From assembly GCA_028336925.1 (NCBI GenBank), contig JAOKVV010000007.1, positions 1-64,000 on the forward strand: a DNA stretch of 64,000 nt. The letters run 5' to 3'. The notes beneath the pieces are model-generated. The model searched no databases. It was not told the DNA's origin and worked only from the letters and a program-made list of their open reading frames with translations. Shown in pieces: positions 31,553 to 41,000 of the stretch (position 1 is the first letter of the stretch; each line of letters begins with the position of its first letter). Both the position numbers and the translations under genes were made by a program. This DNA is from Vicingaceae bacterium (GTDB lineage Bacteria; Bacteroidota; Bacteroidia; Flavobacteriales_E; Vicingaceae).

Positions 31553-34500
31553 ATGAAAATTAAATTAATAGCTATGTTTTCGCTTTTTCTTTTATCAATT
31601 GGCTTACATTCAAAAACCCTTGTGGGTAAATCGGCGAGCGCAATTTTTAAAAGCGCGAGTGAAATTCGATACACGAAACAATCAAAGGTACCTTCTTTTA
31701 TTAGCTTTAAGGTAGACGAAAGACCTGTAGGTTCTTCTTTTAGTCAAGTAATGAGTAGCTTTTTTAAAAATAGTTCTGAAACTTCGTTTGAATTAATTAA
31801 ATCATCGGTTGATGAGTTAGGATACACTCACCATAAATACCAACAATACTTTAAAGAAATTAAAGTAGAACATGCAACATACACTAGCCATGAAAAGAAT
31901 GGATTGATAGAATCAATCAGTGGATTTGGTTTAAATCTAGAGGATTTTTCAGTTGGAGCGTTCTATCCTGAGAAGAATTCATTGAACAGTGTTTTGGATT
32001 TCATCGGAGCAACAAAATACAAGTGGGAGGTTGCTGAAGAAGAAGGATTGTTAAAGCTAATAGAAGATAATTCTAATGCTACATACTACCCTAAAGGAGA
32101 GCAAGTGATATTGGCTTACAATGCTGAGTATGAAAATTTAGATTACCGTTTAGCGTGGAAATTTAATGTTTATGCTCATTCTCCAATGTCTAGAGCTGAA
32201 TATTATATTGATGCAATGTCAAATGAAATTATTTTTGTTAATGGTCAGATTCATACAGGAAATGTTACAGGCACAGCAGCAACCGCTTATAGTGGAACCC
32301 AAACTATTACTACAGATAGTGTTTCATCAACATTATACAGGTTAAGAAATACTGAACGAGGAAATGGAATTGTAACATTAGATTGTAATACAGGTACTAA
32401 TTACGGTGCCGCTGTAGACTTCACCGATTCAGATAATTTCTGGAATAATGTGAATGCAGATAAAGACGAGTATGCAACTGATGCTCATTGGGGAGCTGAA
32501 CAAACTTGGGATTATTTTTGGAATGTTCATAACAGAAATAGTATTGATGGGAACGGTTTTACCCTTTTTTCATATGTACATTATGATCAAAATTATGCAA
32601 ATGCCTTTTGGGATGGTCAGCGCATGACCTATGGAGATGGAAGCCCTACTTCTGTTTTAAATTCTCCATTAACTGCTTTGGATATTGCTGGGCATGAAAT
32701 TGCACACGGACTAACTTCGAATACTGCTGACTTGATTTACCAACGAGAATCTGGTGCTTTAAATGAATCATTTTCAGATATTTTTGGTACTGCAATAGAA
32801 TTTTATTCAAGACCGAATAACGCAGATTGGTTAATTGGTGATGATTTAGGGAATTCAATTAGAAGTATGGTGAACCCAAATGCTTATGGTGATCCTGACA
32901 CTTACGGCGGCACTTCATGGACAAACCCAAATTGCGGAGCACCAACGCAAGCAAACGATTATTGTGGTGTGCATTCAAATAGTGGTGTTCAAAATTATTG
33001 GTTTTACCTTTTATCTGAAGGAGGCACAGGTGTTAATGATTTATCAAATTCATTTTCTGTAAATGGTTTAGGTATTGATACCGCAAGTAAAATTGCATTT
33101 AGAAATCTTACGGTTTATTTATCTCAAAATTCTACTTTTGCAGATGCTCGTTTCTATTCAATTCGTTCAGCAATAGATTTGTATGGGCCTTGTTCTCCAC
33201 AGGTTGAATCAGTAACAAATGCGTGGTACGCAGTGGGTGTTGGTCTACCATACATGCCAGGGGTAGGTGCCGATTTTGTTTCTTCCGATACTTCGTCTTG
33301 TATAGCTCCATTTAGAGTAAGATTTCAAAATAATAGTAATAATGCAGTAAGTTATACTTGGGATTTTGGCGATGGTACTTCTAGCACAGCAAATAATCCT
33401 TCCAAATGGTATAATTCAATCGGAAATTTTAATGTAACACTTATTGCTGACGGAGGAACTTGTGGAATTGACACCCTAACAAAAACAGCTTATATTTCTG
33501 TCGATACAGCTAACTTATGTAATACAGTTTTAACCAATGGTGTAAATGTTACACAAACTTCTTGTATTGGTAAACTTTTCGACAGTGGCGGTTCAAGCAG
33601 TAATTATGAGGATAATACCAATGCCACAATTACAATTGCGCCGCAAGGTGCTGCCTCAGTTCGGTTAGACTTTTTGAGTTTTGATGTAGAGGCAGGGCAA
33701 GGAAATTCTTGTAATTATGATTATATGCAAATTTTTGATGGACCTTCGGTAAACGATCCATCATTGGGAGTATTTTGCAATAATAATATTCCTACTAGTA
33801 TATCATCTACTAAAAGCGCTATTACTATTCGTTTTGTTTCAGATGTAAATACAACAGGTACAGGATTTGAAATAGATTGGACCTGCATCATGCCTACGTC
33901 CGCTCCAACTACCAATTTTTATGTTAATATAGATACCTCTTGCTCAGGATTTGTTCAGTTTTTTGATTATTCCTCAAATGGTCCTTCTTCATGGGTATGG
34001 GATTTTGGTGATGGAACTTCTTCTAATTTACAAAATCCAACAAAAATATATACTACCAACGGTGTATATAACATCAAATTAGTAACCACAAATGGTTTTG
34101 GATCAGATTCATTAGTTCAAAGTAACTATGTTTCTATTAGAAGACCTCGAATTACTTCATTCTCCGGAGATACTGCTTGTCCTAACAGTCCTGCTATTCT
34201 ATCCGTTAATGGATCTGGAAATGTCAACTGGTTTGATGCTTCTTCCGGTGGAAACTTAGTAGGGAATGGAAATCCATTCACAGCACCATTAGTTAACAAT
34301 ACGGCTACTTATTATGCAGAAGCTTATGATAAGAGTGGTGCAGTTTCTGCCGGTGCTGTCGATAACTCAATTGGGGGGGGTGGTTCATTTAATGGTAACC
34401 AACACCTCGTTTTTTCTGCTTTGAAAGATTTTATCTTAAAATCAGTTGAGGTCTATGCAACGAGTTCAGGCAATAGAACCATAGAGTTGAGAAATAGTAT

Positions 34501-35089
34501 TGGGGTGGTTTTACAAAGCAAAATTGTGAATATACCTTCAGGAAACCAAAGAATTACCTTAGACTTTGAAGTTGAAATAGGAACCGATTATCAATTAGGT
34601 GTTGCAATGGGCTCGTCACCTGCTTTATTTAGAAATAATTCTGGTGCTCAATATCCATACAATAATGGTGTTGTAAATATTACTTCAAGCAGTGCATCTA
34701 CAGCTCCTTTAGATTATTATTACTTCTTTTATGACTGGGAAGTTCAGGAGCTTTGTAAGTTTTCAAGAATACCTGTTACTGCTGTTTACGATCCAAATTG
34801 CACAGCAACATCAATTCAAGATTATTCTAAATTAGTTTCATTGAATTTAGTACCCAATCCGACTAAAGATGAATTAACTATTAATTTGGAGTTATTACAT
34901 GCCACTCAGAGTGCTATTGCAATAACTAATATAAATGGACAAGTAGTGAAAGAGGTAAATTCAGGTATCCTTTCACAAGGTTCTACAAGTTTTAGAGTAG
35001 ATGTTACTAGTCTTACTCAAGGGATTTATTTTGTAAGCTTTAGAAGTGATCAGATCAATAAAGTGACAAAATTAGTGATCATGGACTAA
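31553..35089 (+). CDS. M4-family (thermolysin-like) metallopeptidase with PKD and CUB domains and type A T9SS C-terminus
   Basis: 1178 aa; HEIAHG and GALNESFSDIFG zinc/catalytic motifs, PKD (YTWDFGDGTSSTANNP; WVWDFGDGTSSNLQNP), CUB (CNYDYMQIFDGPS), C-terminal LVPNPTKDELTINL...GIYFVSF. Confidence 0.93.
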   Translation: MKIKLIAMFSLFLLSIGLHSKTLVGKSASAIFKSASEIRYTKQSKVPSFISFKVDERPVGSSFSQVMSSFFKNSSETSFELIKSSVDELGYTHHKYQQYFKEIKVEHATYTSHEKNGLIESISGFGLNLEDFSVGAFYPEKNSLNSVLDFIGATKYKWEVAEEEGLLKLIEDNSNATYYPKGEQVILAYNAEYENLDYRLAWKFNVYAHSPMSRAEYYIDAMSNEIIFVNGQIHTGNVTGTAATAYSGTQTITTDSVSSTLYRLRNTERGNGIVTLDCNTGTNYGAAVDFTDSDNFWNNVNADKDEYATDAHWGAEQTWDYFWNVHNRNSIDGNGFTLFSYVHYDQNYANAFWDGQRMTYGDGSPTSVLNSPLTALDIAGHEIAHGLTSNTADLIYQRESGALNESFSDIFGTAIEFYSRPNNADWLIGDDLGNSIRSMVNPNAYGDPDTYGGTSWTNPNCGAPTQANDYCGVHSNSGVQNYWFYLLSEGGTGVNDLSNSFSVNGLGIDTASKIAFRNLTVYLSQNSTFADARFYSIRSAIDLYGPCSPQVESVTNAWYAVGVGLPYMPGVGADFVSSDTSSCIAPFRVRFQNNSNNAVSYTWDFGDGTSSTANNPSKWYNSIGNFNVTLIADGGTCGIDTLTKTAYISVDTANLCNTVLTNGVNVTQTSCIGKLFDSGGSSSNYEDNTNATITIAPQGAASVRLDFLSFDVEAGQGNSCNYDYMQIFDGPSVNDPSLGVFCNNNIPTSISSTKSAITIRFVSDVNTTGTGFEIDWTCIMPTSAPTTNFYVNIDTSCSGFVQFFDYSSNGPSSWVWDFGDGTSSNLQNPTKIYTTNGVYNIKLVTTNGFGSDSLVQSNYVSIRRPRITSFSGDTACPNSPAILSVNGSGNVNWFDASSGGNLVGNGNPFTAPLVNNTATYYAEAYDKSGAVSAGAVDNSIGGGGSFNGNQHLVFSALKDFILKSVEVYATSSGNRTIELRNSIGVVLQSKIVNIPSGNQRITLDFEVEIGTDYQLGVAMGSSPALFRNNSGAQYPYNNGVVNITSSSASTAPLDYYYFFYDWEVQELCKFSRIPVTAVYDPNCTATSIQDYSKLVSLNLVPNPTKDELTINLELLHATQSAIAITNINGQVVKEVNSGILSQGSTSFRVDVTSLTQGIYFVSFRSDQINKVTKLVIMD

Positions 35090-35111
35090 TTAAGTTTTCA
35101 ATAAATTTTAA

Positions 35112-35140
35112 GACGCCTCATATTTATATGAGGCGTTTTT
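35112..35140 (+). terminator. Rho-independent terminator
   Basis: acgcctcatattt/atatgaggcgt hairpin then T5. Confidence 0.8.
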
Positions 35141-35197
35141 ATTTTATTAAAACTCCATACTTGGAAGATGAAACAACTTTTAACTTAACTTTAAAAC

Positions 35198-35554
35198 GTG
35201 AATATTCAAGAAAGAGAAAAATATAATTGGATGGTTTTGGCTTCAATTAACGATCGTCAACTAATAGATCAACTAGAGGAAGGAAAGATCATCAGAAGGT
35301 TTGTTGATGACCAATGGATTTGTGTGACAAAAAATGATAACAAAGTTTATTCTTTTAAAGACAAGTGTCCACATGCCAGAGCTAGTTTTTTTAGAGGAAG
35401 TTGTGAGGATGGGAAGGTTGTATGTCCTGTACATCATTTTGGTTTTGATTTAAATACAGGTAGAGGCCATGGATTGTATTTAGAAAATTACCCTGTTATC
35501 CTTCATGAAGATCAGTATTTGATTGGCTTTGAGAAAAATATATTTGGATTTTGA
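35198..35554 (+). CDS. Rieske [2Fe-2S] domain protein
   Basis: 118 aa; CPHARASFFRG...VVCPVHHFGFDLNTGRG (CxH...CxxH). Confidence 0.88.
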   Translation: MNIQEREKYNWMVLASINDRQLIDQLEEGKIIRRFVDDQWICVTKNDNKVYSFKDKCPHARASFFRGSCEDGKVVCPVHHFGFDLNTGRGHGLYLENYPVILHEDQYLIGFEKNIFGF

Positions 35555-36450
35555 AATTAGCCTTTTCTATATTACTAATTAGTTGTCTTGGCTATTTAGG
35601 TTTATCTGGTCAAGATTCAATTTCGGTTGATAAAAAACGATTGAAAGCAATCATAATTACCGAATCTGTCCTTTCTGCCGGAACGATGGGTATTTTATCA
35701 ACTCAATGGTATAGTAAAGAAGATCGTCGGTCATTCCACACTTTTAATGATAATAAGCAATGGTTACAGATGGACAAGATAGGGCATGTGTTTTCTGCTT
35801 ACCAAACTGGTCGGATAGGAATAGATGTTTTAAAATGGGCAAACGTAGATGACAAAAAAGCGGCAATATATGGCGGTAGCCTAGGTATTCTATTTCTTAG
35901 TGGAGTAGAAGTACTAGATGGATTTTCTAAAGATTGGGGCTTTTCTTGGGGTGATTTTGGAGCAAATACTTTTGGGGCGGGATTAGCTATTTCTCAAGAG
36001 TTGCTTTTCGAAAAACAGATAGCAATAATTAAAATGTCTTATCATCCGACTGATTTTAGAGAATATCGACCAAATGTTTTAGGAGAATCTGAGCAGGCGG
36101 GAATTTTAAAAGATTATAATGGCCAAACTTACTGGTTGTCCCTAAATTTAAAAGACATTACTCAAGCAGATTATATGCCAGATTGGTTGAGTATAAGCGG
36201 AGGTTATAGCGGTACAGGAATGTTTGTAGGGTCAGAAAATCCTATGGCTAATTCTAATGGAGTAAGTATTCCAAATGTCAATAGATATCGACAGTATTAC
36301 ATTTCTTTAGATATCGATCTGGAGCGAATTCCAACAAAGTCTAAATTTTTGAAAACAACCTTAAAAGCACTTAATTTTATTAAAGTTCCTTTGCCAACTG
36401 TTCGTTTTCAAGATGGAGCTTCTCCCAAATTTTATCCTTTCTATTTTTAA
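35551..36450 (+). CDS. DUF2279 family periplasmic protein
   Basis: 299 aa; signal peptide, QWLQMDKIGHVFSAYQTGRIG...GGSLGILFLSGVEVLDGFSKDWGFSWGDFGANTFGAGL. Confidence 0.78.
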   Translation: MKLAFSILLISCLGYLGLSGQDSISVDKKRLKAIIITESVLSAGTMGILSTQWYSKEDRRSFHTFNDNKQWLQMDKIGHVFSAYQTGRIGIDVLKWANVDDKKAAIYGGSLGILFLSGVEVLDGFSKDWGFSWGDFGANTFGAGLAISQELLFEKQIAIIKMSYHPTDFREYRPNVLGESEQAGILKDYNGQTYWLSLNLKDITQADYMPDWLSISGGYSGTGMFVGSENPMANSNGVSIPNVNRYRQYYISLDIDLERIPTKSKFLKTTLKALNFIKVPLPTVRFQDGASPKFYPFYF

Positions 36451-36457
36451 GGGTTGC

Positions 36458-37012
36458 TTAAACAGCCCCTTGATCGATTAATATCTTCGTTTTTAAAACT
36501 CCTGCTACTGTAAGACTATCAGTCATGTCTCCATTCATAACAGCTTTATACAATTGTTCAAAGGGCAATTTTTTTATAATCAATTCTTCATCTATATCAG
36601 GGGCTGAAGCTTGAAAAGTTAAACCTTTAGCGATATAAATTAAACCAAATTCATCACTTACTGAATTACTTAGATGCATTTTTTGAATTAATTCGTAATG
36701 CTCAGCAACTATTCCTGCTTCTTCTGCTAATTCTCGTTTAGCAGATTCTATTGGATCAATGCCCATTTTACCTCCACCTTCTATGATCTCCCAACTGTAT
36801 GAATCGAGTGGAAATCGATGTTGACCAACGATCCATGTATTGTAATCATCATCTAAAGGAATAATTCCAATAGCAATATTCTTAAAATGAATTTCACCAT
36901 ATATGCCATCACCGCCTCCTGGATTCACTACTTTATACTCGGTAACATTGATCCAAGGGTTATCATATTTTTCTTCAGAAGATTTTATTTTCCAAGAACC
37001 TCTCTCTTTCAT
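36458..37012 (-). CDS. NUDIX hydrolase (ADP-ribose pyrophosphatase-like)
   Basis: 184 aa; Nudix box GGGKMGIDPIESAKRELAEEAGI. Confidence 0.92.
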   Translation of the reverse strand: MKERGSWKIKSSEEKYDNPWINVTEYKVVNPGGGDGIYGEIHFKNIAIGIIPLDDDYNTWIVGQHRFPLDSYSWEIIEGGGKMGIDPIESAKRELAEEAGIVAEHYELIQKMHLSNSVSDEFGLIYIAKGLTFQASAPDIDEELIIKKLPFEQLYKAVMNGDMTDSLTVAGVLKTKILIDQGAV

Positions 37013-37063
37013 CGTATTCGTAAATTGAAATGGATATTTTTGAACCTTGAATCTAAATTGATC

Positions 37064-37624
37064 ATGGTATTTAAAGTTGGCGATAAAGTTAGGCTATTGA
37101 ATGAAGTTGGAGAAGGAATTATCATTGAAATAATTTCTGCTTCTGAAATAATTGTTCAAACAGATTTTGGAATGGATTTTCCTTATCATGAAAATGATTT
37201 ATTAAAGATCAATGATGATAATTCGGTTACGTTTAAGAAAAGAGAGCCCATTGAAGAGAAGCCTACAACAAGAACCAAACAAGCTTTTCTAGATTCTTTG
37301 CCTATAACACCCAGTAAATCGCCTCTAAGAGGTGTTTATGAAATAGATTTACATATAGAAGAATTAGTAACCGAACCTGGTAAGTTAACTCCTACTGAGA
37401 TGTTACAAATTCAAGTTACTCACTTTAGGGAATGTTTAAATGAGGCTATTGCCTTTAAAATTTCTCGACTTGTTGCTATACATGGAGTAGGAGAGGGCAT
37501 TTTACGTAAAGAAATTAGAACCATTATGCGAGATAATTATCCATCGGTAGAATATGAAGATGGGAATACACGAAAATATGGTTTTGGAGCTACTGAAATA
37601 ACGATACGCAATCTACATAAATAG
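37064..37624 (+). CDS. Smr-domain protein
   Basis: ORF-track start 36887 overlaps the divergent NUDIX gene; MVFKVGDKVRLLNEVGEG at 37064 is a better start; C-terminal Smr domain (IDLHIEELV...ISRLVAIHGVGEGILRKEIRTIM). Confidence 0.8.
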   Translation: MVFKVGDKVRLLNEVGEGIIIEIISASEIIVQTDFGMDFPYHENDLLKINDDNSVTFKKREPIEEKPTTRTKQAFLDSLPITPSKSPLRGVYEIDLHIEELVTEPGKLTPTEMLQIQVTHFRECLNEAIAFKISRLVAIHGVGEGILRKEIRTIMRDNYPSVEYEDGNTRKYGFGATEITIRNLHK

Positions 37625-37626
37625 TG

Positions 37627-37634
37627 TAGTTTTG
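37627..37634 (+). promoter_or_regulatory. -7 element TAGTTTTG of rnpB
   Basis: TAnnTTTG match placed 4-5 nt before the predicted rnpB 5' end. Confidence 0.6.
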
Positions 37635-37637
37635 CAG

Positions 37638-37978
37638 AGCAAACCGCTCTATCGCTCTTTTAGTAATAGAAGGGAGGAAAGTCCGGGCAACACAGAGCGC
37701 CGTACCTTAGAGAAACTGAGGGCATACTTCAGGAATGGAGTATGACAGAAAGTGCAGCAGAAAGTAAACCGTCATGTCCTAGATATGATAAGGGTGAAAC
37801 GGTGAGGTAAGAGCTCACCAGTAATGTCAGTAATGCATTAGCTGGGTAAACCTTGCGGGTTGAAAAGTCAAATATACCGAGGCTTGAGGGCTGCTCGCCT
37901 GATCTCGGAGGGTAGACCGATTAGATAAATGATAGAGAATTGTTTCGGCAATTACAGAACCCGGCTTATAGGTTTGTA
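37638..37978 (+). ncRNA. rnpB: RNase P RNA (bacterial class A)
   Basis: Conserved GAGGAAAGTCCGGGCAACACAGAG near 5', AGGGTGAAACGGTGAGGTAAGAGCTCACC, and ACAGAACCCGGCTTATAGG near 3'; caaacc/ggtttg can close P1. Confidence 0.95.
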
Positions 37979-37983
37979 TTATT

Positions 37984-38021
37984 AAAAAAGCCCTTCCCGC
38001 ATAGCGGAAAGGGCTTTCTTT
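37984..38021 (+). terminator. Rho-independent terminator of rnpB (possibly bidirectional)
   Basis: aaaaaagcccttcccgcatagcggaaagggctttctt hairpin. Confidence 0.8.
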
Positions 38022-38039
38022 ATTCTAAGTGTTTCCTGA

Positions 38040-41000
38040 TTATTTAATAATCAGTTTTTCAACTTTAACACCATTATCATTAATCAATCTTACGAAGTAA
38101 AGACCTCTTTCAACATTTAAGTTGATGTCTTTGCTCAGAGAACCATTGATGTTTAGATTTTCAGAATAAACTATCTGACCATTAATGTTAACTACCTCAA
38201 TTGTTGAATTAAGTGCTGTTACATTTTCAATCTGTAATTTAAACTGTCCATCATTTGGATTCGGATAGAATGAGATGATTGCATTGTTTTTTACAACATC
38301 ATTAATCCCAACACATACTGTAACAGTAACATTAACTGTATCTGTTGCTGTACATCCATTTGCGTCCATTACTGTTACGATATACTGAGAATTAGCAGTA
38401 GTTGGCGTAATCATCTGGGTAGTATCACCTGTATTCCACATATATGATGCAAAAGCACCTGCATCTAGCATAAATCCGTTTGTATCACATACAATTGTAT
38501 CGGATCCTAAGTCTACTGTTGGTGCAAAAACAACATCGGTGTAACGCATTGGGAAAATTTGATATCCACTAGTGTAAGGATTTGAATTGTCAAATTGACC
38601 TCCAATACCATTAACTGAGCAAATAACGTCACCAACCGTGAATGTTAAACTATCTAATACATCAGTATCAGAATCAATCCTCATAGTGAAAGTGTTAGTT
38701 CCATCAAACAAATCAATGTTTTTAGATGAACCACTTGGAACGTTGGTTACTGTTAAGTTCTCCATTCTGATTAACTGAGATTCTGTTGTCTCATCTAATG
38801 AAGTAACTAATGTATGTGCAGGTAAAGATGCATTTGTAGAAATAATCATGATCGAATCAGGGAATAACTCAGTTAATCCATTATATTGATCAATATAACC
38901 TCTTACCATTATGGAATCACCTTCATTAACTACATAATTACTAACATCTGTAAAATTGTAGATATTAATTCCTTCAGGAGTCGATCCTGATTGATCAATG
39001 ATAGTGAAAGAAATACCATTATTACCATCTAAATCTATACCTGCAACTGTACCTGATGTAAAGCAAGTAACGTTTAATGAATCTGCAACACCTGTAGTTG
39101 CATCAACTGTGTTAATTGTTCCAATTGGGTAGTAAGGAACTGGTGCAGGTGGGTTTCCAAATTCTACATAGTCAACATAGTATGTTTCTGAAGCAGTTGG
39201 GGATGTACCAAAATTATAGAAAATTGACATTTTGTTGTAAGTACTTGCAAAATTAATTGCAGGTGTATTAGCAACATTTAAAGTCATATCAAAATTCAAA
39301 GTATCCCATCCATTGGCTACCGTAGTTAACACTTCTGATTCTACACTAATTGTTCCATTGTTGTAATCTTCAACTTTTAATCGAACAGGTGTACCTGCTG
39401 AGGGAGAATAAACTACCGCTCTTATGGTTGTATTTCCTGTTGAGAATGGAATTGCTGTAGACAATGAATCTCCTAGAGTTGTACCTGCCCAAACTTGAGC
39501 TCCAATTCCTTTGATAGATTGTAATACAAGATTAGTAGCATTTGTTGGATCAGCTACTAAAGCAGAAGCGTTACCACCAAAATCTATTGTACTGTAGTTA
39601 ACATTCGTTGTATCATCCCAAGTTATTGGTAAAGCAATTACTGCTTTAGTTGGAGCAGGCGGTCCTGCATTTACACTTACGTCCTCTACATAATCTACAT
39701 AATATGTTTCTGCAGTAGTCGGCGAAACACCGAAATTGTAAAATATTGACATTTTATCGTAAGTGTTTGCAAAGTTAATTGCTGCTGTACCTACAATATG
39801 ATTGCTAAAGTTAAAACTTAAAGTATCCCAACCGTTAGCAACAGTTGTATTAACAGCTGTTTCAACACTTATTCCGGGATTTGTTTTATCTTCAACTTTT
39901 AATCGAACTTCAAGATTTGCTGCAGGAGAATATACAACTGCTCTAATAGTAGTAGTACCTGATGCAAATGCAATTGGAGTTGCTAAAGAATCTCCTAAAG
40001 TTGTACCTGCCCAAACTTGAGCACCAATACCTTTGATAGATTGCAATACCTTATTGGAAGCATTTGTTGGATCTGCTACTAAACTAGAAGCATTTCCACC
40101 GAAATCTATCGTAGTGTAATCAACATTAGCTGTATCATCCCAAGTTATTGGTAAAGAAATTGGTGATAATGGTGTTACTTCAATAGTATAATCTTCAAAA
40201 GAAGCCCATGTTCCTGTATAGCATGGAGTTGGAGGTCCAACATCTGCACCACCAATTCTCATTCTATATTGTCCAAGAGGCACATTTGAAGGTACATTCC
40301 AATTTGCTGTTAATGTAGTTGGATTAGTGCTTAACGATACTCCTGAGTACACATTTTCTAATGTGTCATCAAAATCTAAATCATTATTCCAATCCACCCA
40401 AATTTCAGTTGTGTATGTATATCCTGTTGAATACGTAATGTCAATTGAAACTGGGCCTCCAATTTTAACTGCACCAATTAAGTTGGTATAATCTGCATAG
40501 TTTCCTGGTTCTGCACCTGTTGTATTATTTACCGTATCAAAAGATACATTTGTAATACCACTTCCGTCAACTGAAGCAGGTGCAGGAATACAATATCCTG
40601 TGTAAAAAGAAGATTGGATCCTCATTGTGGTGTCTCCAGCAGAGCATATAGCTCTTACGTACCAATCATAATTAGTATTAGCGGTTAAGCCTGTAAGACT
40701 AGCATTTGTTGCTGAAACAATAACAGAAGTACCTGTACCTAATACAAACCCTGCTGTATCGTATTCTAACTCAAAGGTTGCTGTAGGGTTAATATCAACC
40801 CAATTTAAATCAACCGAAGTTTGAGTTAAGTTAGCAATAGATGGGGAAGAAGGTTGGAAACAACTAGGAGGCATTCCAAGACTAATGTCGTCAATTCCTA
40901 AATCTCCTGTAAAGCTACTACCTGCAACTCCTACAAATTTCAACTGGATTAATTTTCCTTCTAATCCATTAATTAGGTGAGCATCTAATCTCCAAGCATC

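Noticed and set aside
36887-37063. N-terminal extension of the Smr ORF as tracked
   Set aside because: Overlaps the divergent NUDIX gene and encodes non-family sequence; the internal ATG at 37064 fits better.
39160-40162. Repeat considered as a mobile element or CRISPR-like array
   Set aside because: In-frame two-copy protein-domain duplication within one ORF, with no terminal inverted repeats or spacers.
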